This document shows positions 27,325-37,063 of a stretch of DNA of 64,000 bases, piece by piece. Source of the DNA: Litchfieldia alkalitelluris. GTDB lineage: Bacteria; Bacillota; Bacilli; Bacillales; Bacillaceae_L. Under the pieces are notes generated by a model. That model did not search any database. It was not told the origin of the DNA and saw only the letters and a list, made by a program, of their open reading frames with translations. The first letter of the stretch is position 1. Every line of letters begins with the position of its first letter. The DNA is taken from positions 4,042,696 to 4,106,695 of the forward strand of contig NZ_KV917374.1 in NCBI RefSeq assembly GCF_002019645.1, read 5' to 3'. The position numbers and the translations under genes were made by a program.

Positions 27325-29172
27325 ATGGGACTTCTGGATCAACTTAAAAGTAATATTTTAATAGCCGATGGTGCCATTGGTACACTTTTATATACGCATG
27401 GTGTAGATAGTTGCTTTGAAGAGTTAAATCTTTCAAAGCCTGAACAAATAAAGCTCATACATACAGCTTATATTGAAGCTGGTGCAAATGTCATCCAAAC
27501 AAATACGTACGGAGCTAATTATCACAAGCTTTCACGCTATGGATTGGAAGACTCCGTAAAGGACATCAATGTTGCTGCCGTAAAAATCGCAAAAGAAGCA
27601 GCCGGCGATCAAGCATTTGTTGTCGGAACAATTGCTGGTATTCGCAGCTTCAAGAAAACCACGGTTACCATCGAGGAAATAAAGAGAAGTGTAAGAGAAC
27701 AATTATTTTTCTTACTCTCTCAAGATGTCGACGGGATTATCTTCGAAACTTACTATGATTTCGAAGAATTAAAAACTGTATTAAAAATTGCTAGAAAAGA
27801 AACGACAAAACCAATTATTACAAATGTCTCCCTACACGAAATTGGTGTTCTTCAGGATGGAACACCTTTAGCAGATGCATTACTTGAGCTAGAAGAGCTT
27901 GGGGCAGATGTTATTGGTTTAAACTGTCGTCTTGGCCCATACCATATGATTCGATCATTGGAAGAAGTGCCTATTCCTAAAAAAGCCTTTCTTTCTGCAT
28001 ACCCCAATGCTAGTTTGCCTGATTATGTAGAGGGTCGACTTGTTTATGAAACACACGAAAATTATTTTAAAGAAAGTGCCCTTTTATTCCGTGACCAGGG
28101 TGTAAGATTAATCGGTGGATGCTGCGGCACTACACCAAAGCATATCGAGGCAATGTCGTCTGCCCTAAAAGGCTTGGGACCAGTTACGACAAAAACAGTA
28201 AAACATCGAAAATATGAAGCTGCACCTAAAGCAGCAGTCCTTAATACTGAAACACCACCACTTCATGAGATTGTCAAGAAAAGGCGTTCAGTAATCGTTG
28301 AATTAGATCCACCTAAAAAACTTGGAATCGATAAATTTATTACTGGTGCAAGAGCGTTACATGAGGCAGGCGTGGATTCTGTTACACTTGCAGATAACTC
28401 ATTAGCTAGTCCAAGAATCAGCAATGCAGCTTGTGGTACAATTCTAAAACAGCAATATAAGATAAATCCATTAATTCATATCACGTGTCGGGACAGAAAC
28501 CTTATAGGTTTGCAATCACACTTAATGGGGTTACATACCCTTGGTTTAAACGAAATCCTTGCAGTAACAGGCGACCCTTCAAAGATTGGAGATTTCCCTG
28601 GAGCTACATCAGTTTATGACTTATCATCATTAGATCTTATAAGCTTAATCAAGCAATTTAATGAAGGAATCTCTTATTCAGGTAAGTCTCTTGGTCACAA
28701 GACAAACTTTTCAATTGCTGGAGCATTTAATCCAAATGTTCGCCACTTAGATAAAGCTGTTAAACGGTTAGAAAAGAAAATTTCATGTGGAGCGGATTAT
28801 TTTATCACACAGCCACTTTATAGTGAACAACAAATTATCGATGTGTATGAGCACACAAAACACTTAGCTGCACCAGTTTTTATCGGAATCATGCCGTTAA
28901 CTAGTGCTCGTAATGCAAACTTCATTCATCACGAAATTCCTGGGATTACCCTTTCGCAGACAATAAGGGATCGTATGGATCAAGCGGATCATGACCCAGT
29001 AAAAGCACAAGAAGAAGGAATTGCGATAGCTAAATCATTAATTGATGTGGCTTACGATTTATTTAATGGAATTTATTTAATAACACCTTTCCTCCGTTAT
29101 GAAATGACAGTGGAATTAACAAACTACATCAAAAGCAAAGAACTCGCAGGAGTTGAAAGGAAGGTGCGTTAA
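27325..29172 (+). CDS. yitJ: Bifunctional homocysteine S-methyltransferase / methylenetetrahydrofolate reductase
   Basis: N-terminal S-methyltransferase domain (about 1-290) with zinc ligands in GLNCRLGP and GGCCGTTP; C-terminal MTHFR domain (about 310-612) with [23 protein letters not shown] and the flavin-site motif [14 protein letters not shown]. It supplies methyl-tetrahydrofolate, and perhaps methylates homocysteine directly. It has 615 aa. The last base of its stop is the first base of the metH ATG, so both are translated together under the SAM riboswitch. Confidence 0.93.
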   Translation: MGLLDQLKSNILIADGAIGTLLYTHGVDSCFEELNLSKPEQIKLIHTAYIEAGANVIQTNTYGANYHKLSRYGLEDSVKDINVAAVKIAKEAAGDQAFVVGTIAGIRSFKKTTVTIEEIKRSVREQLFFLLSQDVDGIIFETYYDFEELKTVLKIARKETTKPIITNVSLHEIGVLQDGTPLADALLELEELGADVIGLNCRLGPYHMIRSLEEVPIPKKAFLSAYPNASLPDYVEGRLVYETHENYFKESALLFRDQGVRLIGGCCGTTPKHIEAMSSALKGLGPVTTKTVKHRKYEAAPKAAVLNTETPPLHEIVKKRRSVIVELDPPKKLGIDKFITGARALHEAGVDSVTLADNSLASPRISNAACGTILKQQYKINPLIHITCRDRNLIGLQSHLMGLHTLGLNEILAVTGDPSKIGDFPGATSVYDLSSLDLISLIKQFNEGISYSGKSLGHKTNFSIAGAFNPNVRHLDKAVKRLEKKISCGADYFITQPLYSEQQIIDVYEHTKHLAAPVFIGIMPLTSARNANFIHHEIPGITLSQTIRDRMDQADHDPVKAQEEGIAIAKSLIDVAYDLFNGIYLITPFLRYEMTVELTNYIKSKELAGVERKVR

Positions 29173-32100
29173 TGACTACAAATATACAAGATCAACTAGA
29201 AAAAAGAATCCTTGTCATCGATGGAGCTATGGGGACGATGATTCAGGATGCTAATCTTACCGCTGAGGATTTTGGTGGTGAAGCATATGAGGGTTGTAAT
29301 GAATACCTAACCCTTACCTCCCCAAAAACCATTCAACAGATTCATGAAGCCTACTTAGAGGCTGGTGCTGATATCATTGAAACGAATACGTTTGGTGCAA
29401 CTGCCTTAGTTTTGGATGAATATGAATTAGGTTCGCTTGCTTTAGAAATTAATATTCAATCTGCAAAGCTAGCAAAAGAAGCTGTTCAGAAGTTCTCTAC
29501 ACTAGAGTGGCCTCGTTATGTCGCTGGATCCATGGGACCAACAACGAAAACCTTATCAGTTACAGGTGGAACAACCTTTGATGAGCTTATACAGAATTAT
29601 GAGGAACAGGCTCGGGGTCTCATTTTAGGCGGAGTCGATCTTTTACTACTAGAAACGAGCCAAGATATGCTGAATGTAAAAGCAGGATTTATTGGTATAG
29701 AAGAAGCTTTCAAAAACACGGGAATTACCCTCCCTTTAATCGTATCAGGAACAATCGAACCAATGGGAACAACTCTAGCCGGGCAAAACATTGAGTCCTT
29801 TTATTTATCTTTAGAACATATGAAACCTTTAGCTGTAGGGTTAAATTGTGCAACCGGCCCAGAATTTATGACTGACCATATTCGTTCATTGTCAGATCTT
29901 GCAAATACAGCAGTTAGCTGTTACCCAAATGCTGGTTTACCTGATGAAGAAGGTCAGTATCATGAATCACCTGAATCATTAGCACAAAAGTTAAAGGGAT
30001 TTGTTGATAAAGGCTGGTTAAATATTGTTGGAGGATGTTGTGGCACCACTCCTGCCCATGTTCGTGCAATGGCTGACATGGTAAAAGATGTGAAGCCACG
30101 TGAAGTACCTGCTATCTCTCATCCACATGCTGTTTCTGGGATCGAACCATTAATCTATGATGATAGCATGAGACCTCTATTCGTTGGTGAACGTACAAAT
30201 GTAATCGGCTCAAGAAAGTTTAAGAGACTAATTGCCGAAGAAAAATACGAAGAAGCATCTGAAATTGCACGTGCTCAAGTTAAGAACGGAGCACATGTAA
30301 TCGATATTTGTTTAGCCGATCCTGACAGAGACGAACTTGAGGATATGGAAAACTTTATTCAATATGTAACAAAAAAGGTAAAAGTTCCTCTAGTAATTGA
30401 TTCTACTGATGAAAAAGTAATCGAACGAGCACTATCTTTTTCTCAAGGTAAAGCGATCATTAATTCGATAAACTTAGAAGATGGAGAAGAACGGTTTGAG
30501 GCCGTTGTGCCCCTCCTCAAGCAGTATGGTGGCGCTGTCGTTGTTGGAACAATTGATGAAGTTGGAATGGCTGTATCAGCAGAGCGAAAACTTGAAATTG
30601 CACAGCGTTCACATGATTTGTTAGTAAATAAATATGGTCTTAATCCAAAGGATCTCATCTTCGACCCACTTGTGTTCCCGGTAGGAACTGGTGATGAGCA
30701 ATATATTGGTTCAGCTGAAGAAACTGTTAAAGGAATAAAACTGATAAAAGAACATCTGCCAGAGTGTTTAACGATTCTTGGAGTAAGCAATGTCTCATTT
30801 GGCCTCCCTCCTGTTGGCCGTGAGGTGTTAAATGCCGTATATCTTTACCATTGCACACAGGCTGGACTAGATTACGCGATTGTTAATACTGAAAAACTTG
30901 AACGATTTGCTTCCATTCCAAAAGATGAAATCAAACTGGCTCAGGATTTATTATTTTCTACTACTGATCAAACTTTAGAAAAATTCACTGAGTTTTACCG
31001 TGGGAAAAAGAAAGAAGCAAAAACAACAACAACTAACTTAAACCTTGAAGAAAGATTGGCTTTTTATATCATTGAGGGAACAAAAGAAGGATTAATCCCA
31101 GACCTTGAATTAGCTCTTAAAAAATACCCAACACCACTCGATATCATTAATGGACCATTAATGGAAGGAATGGCAACCGTTGGAAAGCTATTTAATAACA
31201 ACGAGCTAATTGTTGCAGAGGTGTTGCAAAGTGCTGAAGTCATGAAAACATCTGTTGCATTTTTAGAGCAATTCATGGAAAAAAGAGATGATAGCGGTAA
31301 AGGAAAAGTTCTACTAGCAACTGTTAAAGGTGATGTTCATGATATTGGGAAAAACCTTGTAGATATTATCCTTAGTAATAATGGATTCAAAGTAGTTGAT
31401 TTAGGAATCAAGGTTACACCACAGACGCTAATAGAAGCTACGAAAAAAGAAAAACCGGATATTATTGGTCTATCTGGATTATTAGTTAAATCTGCTCAAC
31501 AAATGGTTATTACTGCCCAAGACCTACACAATGCTGGAGTATCTGTTCCGATTTTAGTCGGTGGTGCAGCACTTTCAAGAAAATTCACTGATAATAAAAT
31601 ATCACCTGAATATACAGGACCAGTTCTTTATGCCAAGGATGCAATGGATGGACTATCTCTTGCTAATCGATTGCAAAATAAAGAACAGCATCTAGAACTG
31701 TTAAATGAGCTTGAAGAAAGACGATCGAAACAAAGAGCCCTAATAGCTGAAAAAGGAACAGAGACAAAAACAGCAGCAACAGCTGTTTTAACTCGTTCAA
31801 ATGTATCTATAGATGTTCCTGTTTTTACTCCACAGGACACTAAATTGCACGTATTAAAGCAATTTAGCCTAGCTCAAATAGAGCCATATATTAATATGCA
31901 AATGCTTATTGGACATCATCTTGGCTTAAAAGGCAAAGTGGAGCAATTATTAGAACAACGTGATGAAAAAGCAGTTGCACTCAAGGAGATGATTGATGAG
32001 CTAATTCAAAAAGCAAAGTCAGAGTCTCTTATTAACCCAGCAGCACTTTATCAGTTTTTCCCTGCTCAAAGTGATGGAAATAATGTTCTAATTTATGACC

Positions 32101-32618
32101 CTAATGACGAAAAAACGATTATTAAAACATTCACCTTCCCTCGTCAAGACAAGGGAGCATTCCTTTGTTTAGCTGATTTTCTAAAACCAGTTAACAGCGG
32201 AGTGATGGATTATGTCGGCTTCTTTGCTGTAACAGCAGGCAATGGAATTCGAAAACTTGCTCAAAAATATAAAGAAGAAGGCGACTTCTTAAAGAGTCAT
32301 GCGATCCAAGCACTTGCACTTGAAACTGCTGAAGGACTTGCAGAACGAGTTCATCAATTAATGCGTGATAAATGGGGCTTCTCGGATAGTCCTGACTTTA
32401 CGATGAAGGAGCGGTTTGCCGCTAAATATCAAGGCCAACGCTTCAGTTTTGGTTATCCGGCTTGTCCTGACCTTGAGGATCAAGAAAAACTCTTTAATCT
32501 CATTGGCCCAGAACAAATTGGCATTGAGCTTACAGATGGTTTTATGATGGAACCTGAAGCATCAGTAACCGCGATGGTATTTGCTCATCCTGAAGCAAGA
32601 TATTTCAACGTTTTATAA
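29172..32618 (+). CDS. metH: Cobalamin-dependent methionine synthase
   Basis: Full-length 1148-residue MetH. Domains in order: homocysteine-binding (about 1-300; GLNCATGP and GGCCGTTP zinc ligands), methyl-tetrahydrofolate-binding pterin domain (about 330-600; FVGERTNVIGSRKF), cobalamin cap and B12 domain (about 630-860; GDVHDIGKN with the Co-ligand His near residue 723, then GLSGLLVKS and VGGAAL), and the C-terminal AdoMet activation domain (about 920-1148; FSFGYPACPDL). B. subtilis makes do with MetE; this organism therefore uses or takes up B12. Followed by a strong terminator. Confidence 0.95.
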   Translation: MTTNIQDQLEKRILVIDGAMGTMIQDANLTAEDFGGEAYEGCNEYLTLTSPKTIQQIHEAYLEAGADIIETNTFGATALVLDEYELGSLALEINIQSAKLAKEAVQKFSTLEWPRYVAGSMGPTTKTLSVTGGTTFDELIQNYEEQARGLILGGVDLLLLETSQDMLNVKAGFIGIEEAFKNTGITLPLIVSGTIEPMGTTLAGQNIESFYLSLEHMKPLAVGLNCATGPEFMTDHIRSLSDLANTAVSCYPNAGLPDEEGQYHESPESLAQKLKGFVDKGWLNIVGGCCGTTPAHVRAMADMVKDVKPREVPAISHPHAVSGIEPLIYDDSMRPLFVGERTNVIGSRKFKRLIAEEKYEEASEIARAQVKNGAHVIDICLADPDRDELEDMENFIQYVTKKVKVPLVIDSTDEKVIERALSFSQGKAIINSINLEDGEERFEAVVPLLKQYGGAVVVGTIDEVGMAVSAERKLEIAQRSHDLLVNKYGLNPKDLIFDPLVFPVGTGDEQYIGSAEETVKGIKLIKEHLPECLTILGVSNVSFGLPPVGREVLNAVYLYHCTQAGLDYAIVNTEKLERFASIPKDEIKLAQDLLFSTTDQTLEKFTEFYRGKKKEAKTTTTNLNLEERLAFYIIEGTKEGLIPDLELALKKYPTPLDIINGPLMEGMATVGKLFNNNELIVAEVLQSAEVMKTSVAFLEQFMEKRDDSGKGKVLLATVKGDVHDIGKNLVDIILSNNGFKVVDLGIKVTPQTLIEATKKEKPDIIGLSGLLVKSAQQMVITAQDLHNAGVSVPILVGGAALSRKFTDNKISPEYTGPVLYAKDAMDGLSLANRLQNKEQHLELLNELEERRSKQRALIAEKGTETKTAATAVLTRSNVSIDVPVFTPQDTKLHVLKQFSLAQIEPYINMQMLIGHHLGLKGKVEQLLEQRDEKAVALKEMIDELIQKAKSESLINPAALYQFFPAQSDGNNVLIYDPNDEKTIIKTFTFPRQDKGAFLCLADFLKPVNSGVMDYVGFFAVTAGNGIRKLAQKYKEEGDFLKSHAIQALALETAEGLAERVHQLMRDKWGFSDSPDFTMKERFAAKYQGQRFSFGYPACPDLEDQEKLFNLIGPEQIGIELTDGFMMEPEASVTAMVFAHPEARYFNVL

Positions 32619-32624
32619 TAGGTT

Positions 32625-32658
32625 AAAGGCTTGGATTTCATATAATCCAAGCCTTTTT
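32625..32658 (+). terminator. Terminator of yitJ-metH
   Basis: 13-bp perfect stem AAAGGCTTGGATT / AATCCAAGCCTTT, 6-base loop, then TTTTT. Confidence 0.9.
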
Positions 32659-32665
32659 CATAGTA

Positions 32666-32863
32666 TTAATAATCCCTAAAGGATCTAACAATCTTTAATA
32701 TCTCTTCCCTTTCAAAAAACTCTTCATTTTCTTCATTCTCTACATAAACGTAAAGGTTAAAAGTCGTATCATCTTCAATCCACGTAAATATCTGGGTCGT
32801 CCCAGTGAACCTCTCCAACTCATAGATTTTGATGGAGTATCCCTCTAAAATACATAGGGACAT
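32666..32863 (-). pseudogene. DUF4367-like C-terminal remnant
   Basis: Only about 65 residues remain (MSLCILEGYSIKIYELERF to VRSFRDY). The pattern of a beta-hairpin with FTWIEDDTTFNLYVY and a closing EEILKIVRSF resembles the C-terminal end of DUF4367 proteins, which often accompany ECF sigma genes in Bacillus as membrane partners. There is no signal or membrane segment and no good ribosome site. It directly follows the right end of the TnpB element, whose insertion probably removed the N-terminal part. Family assignment is tentative. Confidence 0.5.
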
Positions 32864-32874
32864 TTCCTGATTCT

Positions 32875-33010
32875 TAGACCGTTGCCACCCTTTACGAGGA
32901 TGGACTTACATAATCTCCACAGGCTTAGATTATACTGTTCGGACGGGACCTCGACCTACAGTTTTATATGGTTAGGCTACTTGATTACGAATCTGCTCAA
33001 GTCCGACTTT
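32875..33010 (-). ncRNA. Candidate omega (right-end) RNA of TnpB
   Basis: TnpB proteins are guided by an RNA made from the 3' end of tnpB and the element's right end. Here the roughly 95 bases after the stop, plus the last codons, would form it: an ACTGT...ACAGT pairing around GGTCGAGGTCCCGTCC and a second stem-rich part ending CTAAGAATC. The guide would be the flanking bases after the end, inside the DUF4367 remnant. Position and function follow from family knowledge, not from direct proof. Confidence 0.4.
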
Positions 33011-34132
33011 TTTAATATTAACGGCTGCATTGAAATCGCGGTCTAGTACAAGACCACACTTATGACACACATGAGTACGTATAGAAAGTGACTTGTTGAC
33101 TTTGTTTCCGCAACCAGAGCAATCCTGACTTGTGAAGTGTGGATTTACCTTTACGAGCAGACCACCATTCTTTTCACACTTGTAAGCGAGAAAGGAACGG
33201 AACAGTCCCCATCCGGCATCATGAATGGACTTTGCAAGATGACGGTTCTTTACCATGTTCTTCACTTGTAAGTTCTCGACACAAACAACACCGTAGGTGT
33301 TGCTAATCCGGTAACTTACCTTATGTAAGAAATCCTTTCGTTGATTCGAGACTTTCGAGTGAATTAGGTTTAGTTTTTTACATTGTTTTTTCCAATTTGA
33401 AGAACCTTTCTTCATCTTGGAAAGTTTTTGTTGCGCTTTCTTTAGCTGCTTCTCTTTCTTACGAAGAAATTTCGGGTTATTAATTTCTGTACCATCAGAT
33501 AGAACCGCAAATTTCTTAATGCCAAGGTCAATTCCTATCGTTTTGTGTGCAACCGAGGTTACTGGTTGGTTCGCGTGTCTTGCAACACTAAATATCGCAT
33601 ACCAACGATTCCCTTGACGTTTAATAACTACTTGTTTTACCTTGCCATCTAATTTACGGTGGAAATGAATATCAATCAATCCGATAGCTGAAATCTGCAA
33701 TTTTCCACCTTTCCCAAGTGAAGCTGCCCTTCGAACTAATTGTCTTTTTACAACTCCTGTTTTCTTATTCGTACTGGATTGTCTAGACATTCCAAATTGA
33801 GTAAAAGTGATAGAGTTATAATCTTTATATTTCTTGAATTTAGGGTACTTCGCTTCCTTACGAAAGAACTTCTCAAATGCTTTTTCTAAGCGAAAAAAGA
33901 CCTCTTGCAAGGGTTGAGAAGGCACCTCTTTAAGTAACTGAGTTACTTTCTTATCAGATGTTTGTTGTTTTTGCATATCTGTACGCTTGTAATTGCGGTT
34001 TTCATTTTGGTAGATACGTTGTTTATCAAGGAGTGCAGAGTTATACTGCATGCGACAAATAGAAATCCACCTATCTAAAGTTGTAGCTTGTTCTTCGGTT
34101 GGAAAAATTTCATACTTATAATTCAACAACAT
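32972..34132 (-). CDS. tnpB: RNA-guided endonuclease TnpB
   Basis: 386-residue TnpB with an N-terminal helical/wedge part, split RuvC nuclease and zinc ribbon. Catalytic residues all present: D202 in GIDLGIKKF, E286 in VCVENLQVKNM, D366 in DRDFNAAVNI. Zinc ligands in CSGCGNK (338-344) and CHKCG (356-360). It should be an active RNA-guided DNA nuclease that helps the element persist. ATG after TTAAGGAGGTGCGATAAT, a strong site, with TATAAT upstream. Confidence 0.92.
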   Translation of the reverse strand: MLLNYKYEIFPTEEQATTLDRWISICRMQYNSALLDKQRIYQNENRNYKRTDMQKQQTSDKKVTQLLKEVPSQPLQEVFFRLEKAFEKFFRKEAKYPKFKKYKDYNSITFTQFGMSRQSSTNKKTGVVKRQLVRRAASLGKGGKLQISAIGLIDIHFHRKLDGKVKQVVIKRQGNRWYAIFSVARHANQPVTSVAHKTIGIDLGIKKFAVLSDGTEINNPKFLRKKEKQLKKAQQKLSKMKKGSSNWKKQCKKLNLIHSKVSNQRKDFLHKVSYRISNTYGVVCVENLQVKNMVKNRHLAKSIHDAGWGLFRSFLAYKCEKNGGLLVKVNPHFTSQDCSGCGNKVNKSLSIRTHVCHKCGLVLDRDFNAAVNIKKVGLEQIRNQVA

Positions 34133-34259
34133 ATTATCGCACCTCCTTAAGGAATATTATACCAAATGGAGGACTCGCAAGCAAACGTACGTTCCAAACA
34201 AAAAGCGATTCATCCCCACTAAATCGAAGATTTTGAAGGGGATGAATCGCTATAGTACG

Positions 34260-34640
34260 TTAAATAATTGCATCTCGATGATGTGGTTTAAGACTTTGAA
34301 TCATATTAAAGAGCTCTTTCGCCTCTTCCTTCCAGGCTATAATCATTATAGGGGAACTTTCATTCTCCAGATGAGTTTGCTGTTGAATAAATATTTTTTC
34401 TTTCCATCTCTGCCTACTTCTCCTTCGGATTTCATCAATTGCAATGTTTCTAGCAATACTAAACAACCAGGTTTTTGGACTAGAGTTTCCTTCAAAAGAA
34501 TGAAATCCCTTAATCGCTTTGATGAATACCTCCTGTACTAAATCCTCCACATCGGTCGCACCAATACGATAAATTAAATAATGATAAATATCATCACTGT
34601 ATTGATGAAACCACTCAGAGATTATCTGTTGTCGATTCAT
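34260..34640 (-). pseudogene. ECF sigma factor gene truncated by the TnpB element
   Basis: Encodes 126 residues of a group 4 sigma factor: region 2 with YHYLIYRIGATDVEDLVQEVFIKAIKGF and TWLFSIARNIAIDEIRRR, then the start of region 4 (LKPHHRDAII), where the frame stops. The -35-binding helix-turn-helix expected after RDAII is missing. The break coincides with the left end of the mobile element. AAAGGAGAGAGGCA precedes the ATG, so a truncated product may still be made. Confidence 0.85.
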
Positions 34641-35029
34641 TGCCTCTCTCCTTTTTAAATCTTATATTTCTATTAGACGATACTAAATTCTTTTTATCGC
34701 TTTTTTTGTAATTTTTTAAATGTCTCGGTATAAATGAACTTCTATCTATCGCAAACCCCGCTGCTCTGTTAATGGTCAGTAAGTGATAATCTCCATCGTG
34801 CGAATATTTTATTTGCATTGAAGTCCTAAAAATCACTTAGGCTAGCGAGTTCCATCAGGCAACCCGCACGCCCCGATACCATGGGTCAGTCGTGAGGCTT
34901 AGATCACAGACATTTAAATTATTTCTGTTCGTGATTTTGTCCGAGAACTTTTTCATAATCCAATTTAAATAAGAGTCTTGAGACTAGCTAAGTCCCAAGA
35001 CTCTTTATTTCTTATAATCTATATATACG
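34641..35029. other. Gene-free stretch upstream of the sigma remnant
   Basis: No credible gene. 34843-34910 is richer in GC than its surroundings (CAACCCGCACGCCCCGATACC) and may be a relic of another element, but I recognise no family. The terminator at 34971-35005 closes the stretch. Confidence 0.5.
34971..35005. terminator. Bidirectional terminator after the GNAT gene
   Basis: AAGAGTCTTG / CAAGACTCTT, 10-bp perfect stem with an inner GACT/AGTC pairing; AT-rich on both sides. Confidence 0.75.
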
Positions 35030-35536
35030 CTACACAAACAAGTACATCTCAATTTCATCTGAATAAACTCCATCGTCAAATTTCACGAATTTAATCTTTC
35101 TTCCTTCTTCTTTAAAGCCTAATTTTTTATAAAAGTGAATTGCCCTTTCATTATGAGAGAATACTTCTAAGCAAACTTTTTCAATTTTTGGGTGTTTCTT
35201 TGCAAAATTGATGAGCTCCTCCATTAATTTACGACCAATTCCACTGTTACAATATTCTTCTTGAATGCTAATACTCAGGTAACCAATATGAGAAATCCGT
35301 TTTTTACTACAAAGTTCAAAATCGAGAGTTCCGATAATCCTGCCATCTACTTCAGCTACGAGTAATAAATTTCCTTCCTGTTGATAGCTTTCAATCCTTT
35401 TCACCTGTTTTTCAACGTTTGTAGAAAACTCTTCCGGGGTAGTTAACATATAGGTCGATTCCTTTAAAACAATTAATGTATGGTTAATGAGAGATACTGC
35501 ATCATTAGTTTCAGCTTTACGAATTTTTAAATCCAT
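35030..35536 (-). CDS. GNAT family N-acetyltransferase
   Basis: 168-residue acetyltransferase with the GNAT order: beta strands VAEVDGRIIGTLDFE, acetyl-CoA loop QEEYCNSGIGRKLMEEL (residues about 93-109), and NERAIHFYKKLGFKEEGRKI at the end. The long N-terminal part and ending resemble the ribosomal-protein/small-molecule acetyltransferases of Bacillus, but the acceptor cannot be named. Divergent from the dehydrogenase gene at 35619. Confidence 0.82.
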   Translation of the reverse strand: MDLKIRKAETNDAVSLINHTLIVLKESTYMLTTPEEFSTNVEKQVKRIESYQQEGNLLLVAEVDGRIIGTLDFELCSKKRISHIGYLSISIQEEYCNSGIGRKLMEELINFAKKHPKIEKVCLEVFSHNERAIHFYKKLGFKEEGRKIKFVKFDDGVYSDEIEMYLFV

Positions 35537-35551
35537 GTATAATTCTCCTCT

Positions 35552-35576
35552 GTTTTTTCAAGATTAATAAAGGTAT
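35552..35576 (+). promoter_or_regulatory. SigB-like promoter of the short-chain dehydrogenase
   Basis: GTTTTT (35552-35557), 13-base spacer, AGGTAT (35571-35576) fits the SigB consensus GTTTWW-N12-15-GGGWAW with one mismatch, and lies about 43 bases before the ATG. Confidence 0.55.
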
Positions 35577-35618
35577 TAAAATTTATTTTTCCATATTTTA
35601 CATATTAGGAGGTTTTTT

Positions 35619-36479
35619 ATGAGTAATCAAGCAAAAGGGCAGCCTGCCCAACATCAAAATCAACAGCCGGGTCTCGAAACGGAGATGAATCCAAAACCTG
35701 TATCTGAGGATGCAAGTTACAAAGGAAGCGGTAAATTAACTAATAAAGTGGCAATCATCACTGGCGGTGACAGCGGAATCGGGAAAGCGGTCTCCATTTA
35801 TTATGCAAAAGAAGGAGCAGACGTTGTTATTGTTTATCTGAATGAAGACACCGATGCCAAAGAAACAAAGCGTCAGGTAGAAGAAGAAGGACGAAAATGC
35901 TTATTACTTTCTGGTGATATTGGAGATGAGAGTTTTTGTAAGGATATCGTTAAGCAAACGATTGAAACATTTGGAAAAATTGATATCCTTGTCAATAATG
36001 CAGCTGAACAACATCCACAAAAAAGCATCTCAGATATTACTTCTGAACAGCTCGAAAAAACATTTAGAACAAATATTTTTTCTTTCTTTTATTTAACCAA
36101 AGCTGCTCTTCCTCACCTTAAAAAAGGTAGTTCAATTATTAACACGTCTTCAATCACTGCTTACAAAGGGAATGAACAGTTACTTGATTATTCCTCAACT
36201 AAGGGAGCAATTGTTACATTTACACGATCACTGTCTCAACAATTAGTTGGTCAAGGAATTCGAGTCAATGGAGTTGCACCAGGTCCAATTTGGACACCTC
36301 TGATACCTTCAACCTTCTCTAGTGATCAAGTTGCGAAATTTGGAACCACAACACCTATGAAACGTGCAGGTCAACCAGAAGAAGTTGCACCTAGTTATGT
36401 ATTTTTAGCAAGTGATGATGCTTCTTACATCACAGGTCAAATGATTCATGTTAATGGTGGAACAGTTGTTAATGGCTAA
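35619..36479 (+). CDS. Short-chain dehydrogenase of the general stress type (YdaD/GSP39-like)
   Basis: 286-residue NAD(P)-dependent SDR with a hydrophilic Gln/Pro-rich leader ([11 protein letters not shown]) of about 40 residues, then [11 protein letters not shown] cofactor loop, NNAAEQHP, catalytic Ser in [11 protein letters not shown] and Y-x3-K in YSSTKGAI. The leader and sequence resemble B. subtilis general stress protein 39 and relatives, which belong to the SigB regulon; the SigB-like promoter upstream agrees. Substrate unknown. TAGGAGG before the ATG. Confidence 0.85.
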   Translation: MSNQAKGQPAQHQNQQPGLETEMNPKPVSEDASYKGSGKLTNKVAIITGGDSGIGKAVSIYYAKEGADVVIVYLNEDTDAKETKRQVEEEGRKCLLLSGDIGDESFCKDIVKQTIETFGKIDILVNNAAEQHPQKSISDITSEQLEKTFRTNIFSFFYLTKAALPHLKKGSSIINTSSITAYKGNEQLLDYSSTKGAIVTFTRSLSQQLVGQGIRVNGVAPGPIWTPLIPSTFSSDQVAKFGTTTPMKRAGQPEEVAPSYVFLASDDASYITGQMIHVNGGTVVNG

Positions 36480-36524
36480 AAAACAATAAGAATCAATATA
36501 TAGTTTTTGTAACTTACAAAAAGG

Positions 36525-36566
36525 AACCCAGTTCACTTCATAATTATGAGGTAAATTGGGTTTTCT
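36525..36566 (+). terminator. Terminator of the dehydrogenase gene
   Basis: AACCCAGTT...ACTTCATAA pairs with TTATGAGGT...AATTGGGTT, with one bulge and a G-U pair, then TTTTCTATTTTT. Confidence 0.75.
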
Positions 36567-36801
36567 ATTTTTCACATCAACGTCAGATACATGACCACCA
36601 TGAAATATGATACCTAAACGAATTAAACAGCGACAATGTGAGTCAACATGCCGTAAATCGGATCACAGAGAATACAAAAGGTAAACTATTGATTATTTCT
36701 AAGGAGAGTTGATTGATAAATAGTTTTATACTGTTATGATAGTTAAGTCTCTATAAGACTATTTTCGTATTATAAGAAGTCAAGGCCGATTCCTACTTTA
36801 C

Positions 36802-36998
36802 CTAATAAGTATTCAGCTTTGTCCTATATAGAAAAACTTCAATATCCTTTAAGTCTTCTCTTGCCAATAATTCATCAGTTGTTATACCTAGCTTTTTTAG
36901 TAATTTTTCAAACGCCTTATCTGTCGGAGCAAATGATAAACGACTACCATTCTACTTAAGAAGGAAGCATTGGCTAGCTCGATAGCAGCTTTTTTCAT
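36802..36998 (-). pseudogene. Fasciclin (FAS1) domain remnant
   Basis: One minus-strand frame reads SFAPTDKAFEKLLKKLGI, then TTDELLAREDLKD and a stop at 36802-36804. FAPTDxAFxKL is the H1 motif of FAS1 adhesion domains. An ATG at 36998 begins another frame (KKAAIELANAS) that fits the domain start, so at least one frameshift and a deletion separate the two parts. The signal sequence and second half are lost. Confidence 0.7.
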
Positions 36999-37063
36999 TA
37001 AGTAATAAAGTGGTTAAAATTAAATTTCGATAATTAAAGAGGGCACTTAAAATACCTTACAAA

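Larger units (their letters stand above)
32875..34255 (-). mobile_element. IS200/IS605-type element carrying tnpB only
   Basis: The left end (minus-strand reading) has a hairpin with a 14-bp perfect stem AGCGATTCATCCCC / GGGGATGAATCGCT (34204-34217 with 34238-34251) beside the sequence TTTAAC in the interrupted sigma gene, a possible target/adjacent motif. The right end beyond the tnpB stop holds structured, non-coding DNA ending near GTCTAAGAATC (about 32875). There is no Y1 transposase (tnpA), so the element can only move with help. Outer limits are accurate to perhaps 20 bases. Confidence 0.7.

Noticed and set aside
29597-31840. Several 60-115-residue minus-strand frames opposite metH
   Set aside because: Shadows of the metH codon pattern, Ser/Pro-rich and without ribosome sites.
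34615-34836. 73-residue frame upstream of the sigma remnant
   Set aside because: It overlaps the true sigma start in another frame, has low-complexity content and no ribosome binding site.
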